64,000 bases of DNA. Origin: Pseudoalteromonas sp. H105. Lineage in GTDB: Bacteria > Pseudomonadota > Gammaproteobacteria > Enterobacterales > Alteromonadaceae. The notes under the pieces are model-generated. The model saw nothing but the letters and a program-made list of their open reading frames with translations. It did not search any database and was not told the DNA's origin. This document shows positions 19,851 to 28,727 of this stretch, in pieces. Numbering within the stretch: the stretch's first letter is position 1; every line of letters starts with the position of its first letter. The position numbers were made by a program, and so were the translations under genes. Location of the stretch: assembly GCF_001469215.1 (NCBI RefSeq), contig NZ_LOFH01000001.1, positions 1-64,000 of the forward strand, read 5' to 3'.

Positions 19851-22800
19851 ATGAAAAAACTGTTTCATACTGCGTTAGCTGTATCGGTGTCATTAGCACT
19901 TTACTCCAATGTTCAAGCCGCTGACAAAGCGAGCGAAAATAAATGGCAGGTGGACACGCCACAAGGCCAATTTATCGATGCCAACATTAATGTTAGCCAA
20001 GGTACATGGATGAACGTAGATGTTAGTCCAGATGGAAAAACATTAGTGTTCGATTTACTGGGTGACATTTACACTATGCCAATCAGTGGGGGTACGGCAA
20101 AACTACTTACCTCAGATATTGGTTGGCAAATGCAGCCACGCTTTAGCCCTGATGGTAAGCATATAGCCTTTACGTCGGACCAAGGTGGTGGTGACAATAT
20201 TTGGGTTATGGATACCAATGGCGAAAATCAAAAAGCAGTGACCAATGAAACGTTTCGTCTTTTAAATAGCCCTGCTTGGAGCCCTGATGGTGATTACCTC
20301 GTTGCACGTAAACACTTTACTGCAACACGTTCATTAGGTGCAGGTGAAGTATGGCTTTACCACAAAGCGGGTGGTAAAGGGGTTCAGTTAACTAAACGTG
20401 CAGATGATCAAAAAGATTTAGGTGAACCGATGTTTTCACCAGATGGGCGTTATGTGTACTTTTCTCATGATGCAACACCGGGTAAAACGTTTCATTATTC
20501 AAAAGATTCGGTTGCAGGTATCTACAAAATAAAGCGTTTTGATCGTAAAACAGGTGAAATAGAGACTATTATTCAAGGAATGGGTGGCGCAATTAGGCCC
20601 ACGCCGTCACCTGATGGGACTAAGCTTGCCTATATCAAACGTGATGACTTCCAAACAAGCTTATATATGTATGATTTAGTTTCAGGTAAACATACACAAC
20701 TTTACGACAAGCTTGAACGCGATATGCAGGAAACGTGGGCAATCCACGGTGTATACCCGACTATCGCTTGGACTCCAAATAATGATGAATTGGTATTCTG
20801 GGCTGGCGGTCAAATTCAGAAACTGGATGTTGATAAAAAATCAGTGGAAAATATCGATTTTAGCGTTGAAACAACGAAGAAAATTCAAAAAGCAGTGCGC
20901 TTCACGCAAAATATTGACAGTGATGAATTTGACATAAAAATGCTGCGTAATGTGCAAGTATCACCAGACGGTGAAACAGCCATATTTGAAGCCCTTGGGC
21001 ACATTTATAAGCGCGATTTAGAGTCAGGAAAAATTAAACGATTAACTCGCCAAGATGACCATTTTGAGTTATTCCCACAATTTTCCCGAGATGGTAAAAA
21101 AATTGTCTATGTAACTTGGGATGACAATGAGCAGGGGAGCATTCGCGTTGTTTCTGCTCGCAGTGGACGCGGTGATACAATAACGAATGAGCCGGGTAAG
21201 TATGTAGAGCCAACCTTTAGTCCTGATGGCAAGAAAGTAGTTTATCGTAAAGCCTCTGGCGGCAGTATTTTGAACCCTGACTGGTCTTTACACCCGGGGA
21301 TATACGCTATTAGTAGCAAAGGTGGTAAAGCAGAATTAATTACTAAAAGCGGTTATCAGCCGCAATTTGGCGCGACTAACGATCGCGTTTTTGTTATGAG
21401 CCCTTGGCCAAAGCCTAGCTTAAGTGCTGTCGAGATTGATTCTAAAAAAGTAACTAAGTTATATGAGTCAGAACACGCGACTGAGTTTAGAGTATCTCCA
21501 GATGGTAAGTACTTAGCATTTGCTGAACGCTTTAAAGTGTTTGTAACGCCATTAGTTGAAAACGGTAAAAGCATTAATATTGGCCCTAAAGATAGCAAAT
21601 TTCCAATTGAGCAATTATCGGTGCGTGCAGGTGAAAGCATAAGTTGGAGTGCAAACAGTGATAAGCTTTATTGGACACTTGGGCCGGAGCTTTATCATGC
21701 TAGCTTAGCTGGTATCTTTGATATTAATAAAGCAGAAGATGCTGATTTCAAAGTTAAAAGTGGTGAAAACATCAGCTTTAGCAAAAAAATGTCAGAGCCC
21801 AAAGGCATGTTTGCATTGACAGGCGCACGTATTATCACCATGAAAGGCGATGAAGTGATTGAAAATGGTGTGCTGCTAACGGATGGAAAGCATATTAAAG
21901 CGGTAGGAACTGCCGATAGTGTCTCTATTCCTAAAGGGGCTGAACTTATCGATCTGGCGGGTAAAACTATTATGCCAGGTATTGTGGATGCGCATGCGCA
22001 TGGATCGCAAGGCAGTAATGAAATTATTCCAGAACAAAACTGGAAAAATCTAGCGGGTTTATCGCTGGGTGTAACAACGATTCACGATCCTTCAAACGAT
22101 ACGACGGAAATATTTGCTGCCAGTGAAATGCAAAAAGCGGGTACGATTGTTGGGCCGCGCATTTTCTCAACGGGCACCATTTTATATGGCGCAAATATGC
22201 CAGGATATACCTCGCACATTGATTCGCTTGAGGACGCTAAATTTCATTTAGAGCGCCTCAAAAAGGTCGGTGCATTCAGTGTCAAATCATATAATCAACC
22301 TCGTCGTGAACAACGCCAGCAAGTAATAGAAGCAGGCAGAGAGCTTGAGATGATGGTGGTGCCTGAAGGTGGTTCACTATTGCAGCACAACTTAACAATG
22401 GTTGTGGATGGTCACACCGGTATTGAGCACTCTCTTCCTGTTGCGAATATCTATGATGATATCAAGCAACTTTGGTCGCAAAGTGACGTAGGTTATACAC
22501 CTACTTTAGGTGTGGCTTATGGCGGAATTTGGGGCGAAAACTATTGGTATGATAAAACTGATGTATGGAATCATCCGCGGTTGAGTAAATTTGTACCGAA
22601 AAATCAATTACTGCCACGTTCTATGCGTCGAGTAAAAGCACCCGATCATCACTATAATCACTTTAATAATGCACGCGTAGCTAAAGAGCTGCAAGATTTA
22701 GGTGTATTAGTGAATTTAGGTGCGCATGGACAACGTGAAGGGTTAGCTGCTCACTGGGAAATTTGGATGTTTGCACAAGGCGGCATGACGCCACTTGAGG

Positions 22801-23036
22801 CGTTACGTGCCGCGACACTCGATCCTGCTAAATACATTGGCCTTGATAAAAACATTGGTTCACTTGAGGTGGGTAAACTTGCTGATTTAGTGGTGATTGA
22901 CGGTAATCCGCTAGAGAATATTCGTGATACCGATAAAATCGATTACACCATGATCAATGGGCGTTTATTTAACGCAGCGACAATGAATGAAGTTGGCAAA
23001 AAACAACGTGATAAACTCTACTTTGAACAAAAGTAA
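19851..23036 (+). CDS. Exported amidohydrolase with N-terminal TolB-type propeller
   Basis: The protein has 1061 residues. A signal peptide (residues 1-23, cut after VQA) precedes a long PD40/TolB-like beta-propeller with repeats such as VSPDGKTLVFDLLGDIY, FSPDGKHIAFTSDQGG and FSPDGRYVYFSHD. From about residue 650 follows an amidohydrolase with VDAHAHG metal ligands, GVTTIHDPS, the GHTGIEHSLP region and LGAHGQ, ending in the usual composite domain (GSLEVGKLADLVVIDGNPL). The fusion is a known family in Shewanella and Alteromonas relatives; the substrate is unknown, with a peptide or cyclic amide plausible. It acts in the periplasm and has its own terminator. Confidence 0.9.
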   Translation: MKKLFHTALAVSVSLALYSNVQAADKASENKWQVDTPQGQFIDANINVSQGTWMNVDVSPDGKTLVFDLLGDIYTMPISGGTAKLLTSDIGWQMQPRFSPDGKHIAFTSDQGGGDNIWVMDTNGENQKAVTNETFRLLNSPAWSPDGDYLVARKHFTATRSLGAGEVWLYHKAGGKGVQLTKRADDQKDLGEPMFSPDGRYVYFSHDATPGKTFHYSKDSVAGIYKIKRFDRKTGEIETIIQGMGGAIRPTPSPDGTKLAYIKRDDFQTSLYMYDLVSGKHTQLYDKLERDMQETWAIHGVYPTIAWTPNNDELVFWAGGQIQKLDVDKKSVENIDFSVETTKKIQKAVRFTQNIDSDEFDIKMLRNVQVSPDGETAIFEALGHIYKRDLESGKIKRLTRQDDHFELFPQFSRDGKKIVYVTWDDNEQGSIRVVSARSGRGDTITNEPGKYVEPTFSPDGKKVVYRKASGGSILNPDWSLHPGIYAISSKGGKAELITKSGYQPQFGATNDRVFVMSPWPKPSLSAVEIDSKKVTKLYESEHATEFRVSPDGKYLAFAERFKVFVTPLVENGKSINIGPKDSKFPIEQLSVRAGESISWSANSDKLYWTLGPELYHASLAGIFDINKAEDADFKVKSGENISFSKKMSEPKGMFALTGARIITMKGDEVIENGVLLTDGKHIKAVGTADSVSIPKGAELIDLAGKTIMPGIVDAHAHGSQGSNEIIPEQNWKNLAGLSLGVTTIHDPSNDTTEIFAASEMQKAGTIVGPRIFSTGTILYGANMPGYTSHIDSLEDAKFHLERLKKVGAFSVKSYNQPRREQRQQVIEAGRELEMMVVPEGGSLLQHNLTMVVDGHTGIEHSLPVANIYDDIKQLWSQSDVGYTPTLGVAYGGIWGENYWYDKTDVWNHPRLSKFVPKNQLLPRSMRRVKAPDHHYNHFNNARVAKELQDLGVLVNLGAHGQREGLAAHWEIWMFAQGGMTPLEALRAATLDPAKYIGLDKNIGSLEVGKLADLVVIDGNPLENIRDTDKIDYTMINGRLFNAATMNEVGKKQRDKLYFEQK

Positions 23037-23067
23037 GCGTCATTTTACCAAATAGGTGATTATGACT

Positions 23068-23092
23068 AAAAGCGGCATTCGCCGCTTTTTTA
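23068..23092 (+). terminator. Terminator of the amidohydrolase gene
   Basis: AAAAGCGGC-ATTC-GCCGCTTTTTT is a compact GC-rich stem with a T-tract about 30 bases after the stop codon. Confidence 0.9.
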
Positions 23093-23376
23093 CTTTTTGG
23101 GCATAATCTTTAAGCAATAATTTTTTTAATAATAGCTTTATCAAGCAGCAATGTCTGAGGCTGCTTGCTTGGTAAATCATTCCCTCCGGGAGATGCTATT
23201 AGTATGATGATGTTGACGAACACCGTTCATCCTGCTGCGGGAGTAAATCCTATTTTGATAATGATGATGGGGCAAAGTTGGACGTTTTAAATTGCGCTAG
23301 TTTAGTATGAACCGTATTTATTGTTTTATGCGGCTATTTATCCCAATGGCTATTAAAAGAATATTTTTATAGACAC
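23093..23376. other. Gene-free spacer between two terminators
   Basis: About 280 bases between the amidohydrolase terminator and the next terminator. A 29-codon open frame starts at 23203, but it has no convincing ribosome-binding site or recognisable product. I see nothing else I can support. Confidence 0.4.
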
Positions 23377-23407
23377 AAAAAAACCGCTTAGTAGCGGTTT
23401 TTTTATT
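23377..23407. terminator. Terminator of the Ala/Lys-rich protein gene
   Basis: AAACCGCT-TAGT-AGCGGTTT (23381-23400) is flanked by an A-run and a T-run, so it can work in both directions. It lies just downstream of the minus-strand gene ending at 23427. Confidence 0.88.
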
Positions 23408-23426
23408 TAAAGTGCGTTACTTTAAA

Positions 23427-23798
23427 TTACACAACACCGCGTGGTAGGCGACAGTCATGATCTTTTTCAGCTAGGTAAACAATCCATAACTCTTCGGCTG
23501 TGTAGCCGTCTTCGTTAGGTGTAACTACAGCAAATGGTGCTTTTTTCTCAGCTAGTTTTGCTGGCGCGGCAGTTTTAGTTTTAGTTTTTTTAGCTGGCGC
23601 TTTTGCTGCAGGTTGCTCAGCCGTTTTACCAGAAGTAAGCTGCTCAGTTAATTCAGCTACATCAGCTAGGCGTAAATTTTTACCGCCGTCGATGCTGTAC
23701 CAACCAGGTTTAGTGGTGATTTCAGGTTTCTTACCATTGGCGGCTTCATATGCTGCTTCAAAGGCATTTAACACTTCTGTTTTGTCTAGTTTGCTCAT
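23427..23798 (-). CDS. Small Ala/Lys-rich linker protein of unknown function
   Basis: A protein of about 123 residues. I start it at the ATG at 23798, which has AGGG 7 bases upstream; the frame extends upstream to 23840 without one. The N-terminal about 55 residues (DKTEVLNAFEAAYEAANGKKPEI...KPGWYSIDGGKNLRLADVAELTEQL) look folded. A low-complexity Ala-Lys-Thr-Pro linker follows, and then a conserved-looking C-terminal segment (DGYTAEELWIVYLAEKDHDCRLPRGVV). The basic linker resembles histone H1-like tails, but no DNA-binding domain is recognised. It is divergent from the NIF3-family gene. Function unknown. Confidence 0.75.
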   Translation of the reverse strand: MSKLDKTEVLNAFEAAYEAANGKKPEITTKPGWYSIDGGKNLRLADVAELTEQLTSGKTAEQPAAKAPAKKTKTKTAAPAKLAEKKAPFAVVTPNEDGYTAEELWIVYLAEKDHDCRLPRGVV

Positions 23799-23948
23799 CA
23801 GAGACCCTATACGTTGTAAACACAGATAAAGAATACACATTTATACCTAGTTTTGGCGAACTTTTCAATTTTTTGCGATTTTCCTTCCATTTTGAGGTTA
23901 TAAGCGCCAAAATTTGCATAAAATCTAATGCAGAGGTGGTAAAAAATT

Positions 23949-24701
23949 ATGCAGCGTAGAGAATTTAACCAATTATTACATGAGATCTTAAAACCGGATT
24001 CGATTAAAGACTTTTGCCCAAATGGGCTTCAAGTTGAAGGACAAAAAGAGATTAAAAAGATTGTGACCGGTGTCACTGCAAGCCAAGCTTTAATTGATGC
24101 AGCCATTGCCCAAGGCGCTGATACTATTTTGGTTCACCATGGATTTTTTTGGAAAGGTGAATCACAACCTATTGTGGGTATGAAAAAGCGAAGAATTGGT
24201 GCACTTTTAGCTCATGACATCAATTTATTTGCATATCATTTACCGCTTGATATCCACCCTGATCTTGGTAATAACGCTCAACTTGCCCAGTTACTGGATA
24301 TGCAGTGGGAAATGGGCTTAGAGCCAATAAACAATAGTGTTGCAGTAAAAGGGCGTTTAAAAACCCCGATGACGGGTGAGCAGTTTTCGAAAAAAATAGC
24401 CCAAGTTCTGAACCGTAAACCTTTGACAAGCCTTGTACGTGATGAACCAATAGAAACTATTGCTTGGTGTACCGGTGGCGGCCAAGGCTACATAGATTTA
24501 GCTGCAAGCCAAGGTGTGGACGCTTATCTTACGGGCGAGGCATCCGAGCAAACAATTCATAGCTCGCGTGAACAAGGTATTGATTTTTTTGCTGCTGGGC
24601 ATCATGCAACAGAACGATACGGTATAAAAGCATTAGGCGAATTTTTAGCCAATGAACATGGCTTTGATGTAACCTTTATTGATATCGATAATCCAGTGTA
24701 A
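23949..24701 (+). CDS. NIF3/YbgI-family dinuclear-metal protein
   Basis: The protein has 250 residues. Conserved metal-binding motifs of the NIF3 family are present: TILVHHGFFWKGE, FAYHLPLDIHPDLGNNAQL, YLTGEASEQ and AAGHHATERYG. The family forms hexameric toroids with two metal ions per subunit. It has been described as a GTP cyclohydrolase I type 2 homolog, but its cellular role is unsettled. The length matches E. coli YbgI. It is monocistronic, with a convergent terminator shared with the ElyC-like gene. Confidence 0.93.
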   Translation: MQRREFNQLLHEILKPDSIKDFCPNGLQVEGQKEIKKIVTGVTASQALIDAAIAQGADTILVHHGFFWKGESQPIVGMKKRRIGALLAHDINLFAYHLPLDIHPDLGNNAQLAQLLDMQWEMGLEPINNSVAVKGRLKTPMTGEQFSKKIAQVLNRKPLTSLVRDEPIETIAWCTGGGQGYIDLAASQGVDAYLTGEASEQTIHSSREQGIDFFAAGHHATERYGIKALGEFLANEHGFDVTFIDIDNPV

Positions 24702-24711
24702 ATACTGCTTG

Positions 24712-24738
24712 GGCTACTTCAAAAAAGTAGCCTTCTTA
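24712..24738. terminator. Terminator between nif3-like and elyC-like genes
   Basis: GGCTACTT-CAAAA-AAGTAGCC is an 8-bp perfect stem followed by a T-rich run, located between convergent genes. Confidence 0.75.
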
Positions 24739-25506
24739 TTACAGCGCTTGCGAATCAATCCAGCGACGAAGTTCAATCCAAGTACGGCCAATTATTTCAT
24801 GCCAATAAGCAGTTACCGCTTTTAATACGCCAACACTTGGGATGAATTGCTTATGTGTTGGCCAAGCTGAAAAGTCATAAAAGTCAGTTGCTGCTGGCAC
24901 TACATCAATACCTTGGGCATAAAAGAGGTCTGATGCACGCTTCATGTGGCTGGCTGATGTCACTAAGGCTACTTTATAGTCAACCAGGGCTGGTGCTAGA
25001 AATTTAGCTTCGTCTGCTGTGTCCATGGCGGCTGGGTTTTGCTTTATGCGTTTGGGGTTTACACCTAAACTAATAGCGGTTTGCGCCATTAAAGCACTAT
25101 TTGTCACATTTCCAATACCACCACCAGATACAATAAGATACGCATTGGGGTAAAGATACGCTAACCGTAGTCCTTCAACTAATCTACTCTTCGCACAGTT
25201 TCCTAATTGACTGTTTGCTGTCAATTGGGGGTTTGGGTTAACGTCACACCCAAGCACAACGATTTTATCGAGTTGTTGATGTTTTTTTACGTCAAATACA
25301 TATTTTAATTGTGAGCTTGGGTTAATTAATTTTTGGGCAATAAAAGGTGTACTGATAGAGAGTAAAAACCCGACAAAGATCAGACCCATGATTGATGCTA
25401 GTTTGTGATTGCGTAATGTGTAAAAAAAACAAAGTAAACAAAGAAGGCCTACTAATGGCAGTGGCATCAGCATTGAGCCGATTATTTTTTTAAGTTCAAA
25501 CATCAC
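24739..25506 (-). CDS. elyC: ElyC-like DUF218 envelope protein
   Basis: The 255-residue protein has two N-terminal transmembrane helices (SMLMPLPLVGLLCLLCFFYTL and ASIMGLIFVGFLLSISTPF). A periplasmic DUF218 (YdcF-like) domain follows with KIVVLGCDVNPN, RLVEGLRLAYLYPNAYLIVSGGG and ALVTSASHMKRASDLFYAQG. ElyC in E. coli affects peptidoglycan assembly and lipid carrier metabolism at low temperature. Architecture and length match ElyC rather than the shorter YdcF; the symbol is a family-level assignment. Confidence 0.8.
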   Translation of the reverse strand: MMFELKKIIGSMLMPLPLVGLLCLLCFFYTLRNHKLASIMGLIFVGFLLSISTPFIAQKLINPSSQLKYVFDVKKHQQLDKIVVLGCDVNPNPQLTANSQLGNCAKSRLVEGLRLAYLYPNAYLIVSGGGIGNVTNSALMAQTAISLGVNPKRIKQNPAAMDTADEAKFLAPALVDYKVALVTSASHMKRASDLFYAQGIDVVPAATDFYDFSAWPTHKQFIPSVGVLKAVTAYWHEIIGRTWIELRRWIDSQAL

Positions 25507-25555
25507 AGTAACATCATTTAAATAGATGTAAGTATGCTACTGTGAATAATTAATT

Positions 25556-26443
25556 TTATCGACCATTATTTAGTTTGCAGGTATTTAAAAAGTGCCGATA
25601 AACAGGGTTGTCCTTCATGTTTTTCTTCATCGCTAGGTACATTGGGCGTGTTAAACCTAATGCACCAAGTGGAATAGATTTAATTAAGCCTTGGCTTTCA
25701 TAAGGTGTAACGAGCCAATCAGGTAAAGCAGCCACTCCCATACCAGCGCTGACTAATTGAAAGATAAGTAAGCCTTGATCAACATTTTTTAGCGTACCGT
25801 CAAATCGTGCATTTTGGATAAAGTGCTTAAAAATATCTTGTCGTTCACGAGGGATCGGGTATGAAATGATCGTTTCATTTTTTAGATCGAGTGCTGTCAC
25901 ATACGCTTTTTTTGCTAGCTCATGATCCGGAGCCACAATTAATTTTAGCTTAAAATCAAATAGGTGAGCGTATTCTAGTTTATCAGGCTCGCGAATATCT
26001 GAAGTAAGCACTAAGTCTAACTCTTCATTGAGTAAATCAGGGATAGCGTCGTAACTAAAGCCACGTTCGTAATCCACTTTTATATCCGGCCAAAAATTAT
26101 TAAACTCTTTTATCGTCGGTAATAGCCAATGAAAACAAGCGTGGCATTCGACACTTAGTCGTAATTGCGATATGGGCTGATTTAAACTCTCTTTTAGTCG
26201 GCATTTCGTCGCTTCAACGCGAGGAAGTACTTCATTGGCGAGTTCTAGCAACAACATTCCTTGAGGTGTAAAGCGAACAGGTTGCGTCTTTCTTTCAAAT
26301 AATTGGCAATCCAGTTTGTTTTCAAGATCTTTGATCTGATGCGATAAAGCAGATTGAGTTAAAAAAAGTTCACGGGCCGTATTTACCAAAGATCCAGTTT
26401 CTTTCAAGGTTGCTATGGTCTTTAGGTGTTTTACATCAATCAT
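25556..26443 (-). CDS. metR: LysR-family regulator MetR
   Basis: The 295-residue protein starts MIDVKHLKTIATLKETGSLVNTARELFLTQSALSHQIKDLE, nearly the E. coli MetR helix-turn-helix. The homocysteine-responsive domain keeps LSVECHACFHWLLPTIKEF, ELDLVLTSDI and MGVAALPDWLV. MetR activates methionine synthesis genes with homocysteine as co-effector. In many gammaproteobacteria metE lies divergent from metR; here no metE is adjacent and the upstream 530 bases are gene-free. A LacI-type palindrome lies about 145 bases upstream of the start. Confidence 0.94.
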   Translation of the reverse strand: MIDVKHLKTIATLKETGSLVNTARELFLTQSALSHQIKDLENKLDCQLFERKTQPVRFTPQGMLLLELANEVLPRVEATKCRLKESLNQPISQLRLSVECHACFHWLLPTIKEFNNFWPDIKVDYERGFSYDAIPDLLNEELDLVLTSDIREPDKLEYAHLFDFKLKLIVAPDHELAKKAYVTALDLKNETIISYPIPRERQDIFKHFIQNARFDGTLKNVDQGLLIFQLVSAGMGVAALPDWLVTPYESQGLIKSIPLGALGLTRPMYLAMKKNMKDNPVYRHFLNTCKLNNGR

Positions 26444-26976
26444 CTTTAAAAATTCTCATGGCTAAAGTGAGGTTCACACAGAATAAAGACATATTACGCG
26501 TTTATTTGGGATGCTTCAACGTCTAGATGGCTAAATATTATCTGTGTTCATACTTAAATATCCTAACATGACTATAACACTACAATTGACAGCGCTGTCA
26601 AGTTTATTTTTCATACTCTATTATTTTTAAACTATGAATTTAGCTCAAGTTAAATTAGGGCGGCGAAATGGTGTTATGTATTTTTACAATTAAGTGTTTG
26701 AATTATAGCTTTGTCATAAGAGCTGGTGGCGTGTGTTAAAAATGTACAGCTTTACGCGCCATAGATTAAATCTTTTAAGGTTTCTTTACGAAGTCCAAGC
26801 ATAGTTTTATGCACTGTCATTTAGTCAGGGATAATGGTGATGTTGGTAAGGTATTTAAATAACTACCAATAGATCTGACATGCTTAAGACATTACAGGCT
26901 ATGTAAGTCGGGCAACAATGGAAGGGTTATATTTTTTAAAGTAGATAGGTCACTTAAATAACATATAGGCGAAAAC
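26444..26976. other. Gene-free region upstream of metR
   Basis: This 533-base AT-rich region contains no gene that I can support. It holds the palindrome at 26586-26601 and presumably the metR promoter. The metE gene often found divergent from metR is absent. On the minus strand TTGACA (inside the palindrome) is followed 19 bases on by TATAGT, a possible but loosely spaced promoter for metR. Confidence 0.45.
26586..26601 (+). promoter_or_regulatory. LacI-type operator palindrome, copy 1
   Basis: TTGACAGCGCTGTCAA is a perfect 16-bp palindrome with the CG centre typical of LacI-family operators. Its core is identical to the site upstream of pgi (38795-38808), although the LacI-family gene lies 11 kb away. 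It is about 145 bases upstream of metR, and no sugar gene is adjacent. Confidence 0.7.
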
Positions 26977-27117
26977 TCAATCCATGCTTTCTTCGTCTTT
27001 ATTAGTGGTCTTAGGCGGGATTTTAAACCCTATATTTGCAGAATGTTTAAGTAACATGATATTACCGATTATAATTGCTAAAACAAATACGATGATAAGA
27101 ATGTGCCAAAGTTCCAT
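26977..27117 (-). CDS. DUF2897-type small membrane protein
   Basis: This 46-residue single-span membrane protein is too short for routine gene lists. It reads MELWHILIIVFVLAIIIGN, then a short cytoplasmic tail with LLKHSANIGFKIPP and a charged end KDEESMD. The pattern of hydrophobic helix, GNIM, LLKHSA and PP matches DUF2897 proteins of Shewanella and Alteromonas relatives. The gene is isolated between metR and the MlaC-like gene. Function is unknown for the family. The start is the ATG at 27117. Confidence 0.75.
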   Translation of the reverse strand: MELWHILIIVFVLAIIIGNIMLLKHSANIGFKIPPKTTNKDEESMD

Positions 27118-27641
27118 TGTGTTTACTTATAATTTTTAAAGGTGCCTTAGTCTATCAAATCTCTTTTCAATTAAAAGTGTTTTGCAAATGACGTCGAAAA
27201 AACGTTAAGTCTATCATTACGGCGTTTAATACGAGGATGTGGGTAGTGTCTATAACACAGTGTTATTTTTAGCGTGTTGACTTTGGTAATATATTAAAAA
27301 CCGGTCTTAAATTTGATAGTGTGTACTTACAATTTGCGAAGTATATACCTTGAATAAATGAAACCCCTATGCCTGCTTGCATAAGCAACGATACACCCTA
27401 TGGATGTCAACATGCGATATTAATAAGCCATTTTTGAGCTTTTAACACCTCCTTCCTGCTGAACATAAAGCTGCTCAGAGCACAGTAAATGTGTATTTTT
27501 ACACATGGGAAATTAAGTTGCTGAAAACATAGTAATATTTACATTCGTGCCAAATTGCCACTAATAATGTGCTATTTTGTTTCTTTTTTAAGGCATATAA
27601 AACAGGTAAATTAGGCCCTCACATTTTTGAGGATACTTACG
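27118..27641. other. Gene-free region upstream of the MlaC-like gene
   Basis: About 520 bases without a gene. Two inverted repeats stand out: ATAACACAGTGTTAT at 27252-27266 (7-bp arms, one central base), which looks like an operator, and ATGTGTA-TTTT-TACACAT near 27488-27505. A GAGG ribosome-binding site at 27629-27632 serves the downstream gene. Confidence 0.45.
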
Positions 27642-28238
27642 ATGATTTCATTTGGCCGCAACCTGCTTTTTATAGCATTTCTATTCAGTAGTTCACTTAT
27701 GGCAAAGCCTACACAATCACCCGTTGAGCTGCTAACGGAGGTTGGCGATCAACTATTTAGTGAAATTAGCAAAGTAAACAGTCATGGTACAGCAAGCAAA
27801 GATGAGATGAAGTACGTTGTAAATCAGTATTTAATGCCACATATGGACATAAAGTTTGTATCTTATAAATTGCTAGGAAAACATATAAAGGGGATTGACC
27901 GAGGTCAAGCAACAGCTTTTATTGAGTCCGTGGAGCATTATTTGAGTATTACTTATGCAGGTGCGCTCATGAAGTACACAGGGCAAGAGATTAAGTTTGA
28001 AGATGATAACAACGTAATAACTGGCGATTTTGCAACCGTAAAAACGCAGATTGTTGATAGTAATGCACCTACCATAGACCTCCATTTTAAATTGCGACAA
28101 AGTAAGGATGGAAGCTGGAAGGTCTATGATATTGTTGCAGAGGGTATTTCACTGTTAAGTGCAAAACAAAAAGAGGTTATACAGCGTATTTCAGACGTTG
28201 GCCTCGCTAAAGTTACAGCAGAATTGAGCAGTAAGTAG
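27642..28238 (+). CDS. MlaC/Ttg2D-family phospholipid-binding periplasmic protein, orphan
   Basis: A protein of about 198 residues, started at the ATG at 27642 behind GAGG; the frame opens at a TTG at 27627. A signal peptide (FGRNLLFIAFLFSSSLMA) is followed by the MlaC fold: PVELLTEVGDQLF, VNQYLMPHMDIKFVSYKLLGKH, ATAFIESVEHYLSITYAGALMKYTGQ and WKVYDIVAEGISLLS. MlaC carries phospholipids between the outer-membrane MlaA and the inner-membrane MlaFEDB complex. Neither complex is encoded nearby, so this is a stand-alone paralog whose partner is unknown. Confidence 0.85.
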   Translation: MISFGRNLLFIAFLFSSSLMAKPTQSPVELLTEVGDQLFSEISKVNSHGTASKDEMKYVVNQYLMPHMDIKFVSYKLLGKHIKGIDRGQATAFIESVEHYLSITYAGALMKYTGQEIKFEDDNNVITGDFATVKTQIVDSNAPTIDLHFKLRQSKDGSWKVYDIVAEGISLLSAKQKEVIQRISDVGLAKVTAELSSK

Positions 28239-28727
28239 TGACATAAAGTCGTCAACCTTCAAGGGCGAATAGGCTTTAACCACCTCAAAAAACGGGTTTG
28301 TAGTTGGCATAAAAGTAATTTAGGCATGACATGCAATAGTCGCTTTATTTTTAAAGTTAATGTCTCTGTATGACTCGTTTTTGGACTAAACTATTGGTCG
28401 CTCAACAAGGATTTACTCTCATAGTAGATATATATCTTTTAAAAGTGACTGCAAAGTAACGTTTTAACATAACCCCCCTGTGAAATGCTGAACGATGTGC
28501 CTTGGTATGAATAATTAATTCGTCGTTTCCTATTATTCTTTTAGATCTCCATTATTTAGTATAGCGCCCCGATCCAGGTATGTTAGAATAGACCACATAT
28601 TTAAGATCACTTTTGAAATGCTTAAGTATAAAAAATTGACGTTAAGCGCAGTGTCAGTTTGCGTTTGTTATAACTATTTACTCACTTATTTACCCTGCAT
28701 TTTAAACACTGGAGTTGTGTTGATTTA
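28239..28727. other. Gene-free region
   Basis: About 490 AT-rich bases between the MlaC-like and ankyrin genes. I see no open frame with a ribosome-binding site, no strong hairpin and no palindromic operator. It presumably contains the promoter of the ankyrin-repeat gene. Confidence 0.45.

Noticed and set aside
23203..23292. 29-codon open frame starting with three Met codons
   Set aside because: No convincing ribosome-binding site, no recognisable product, and the stretch lies between two terminators.
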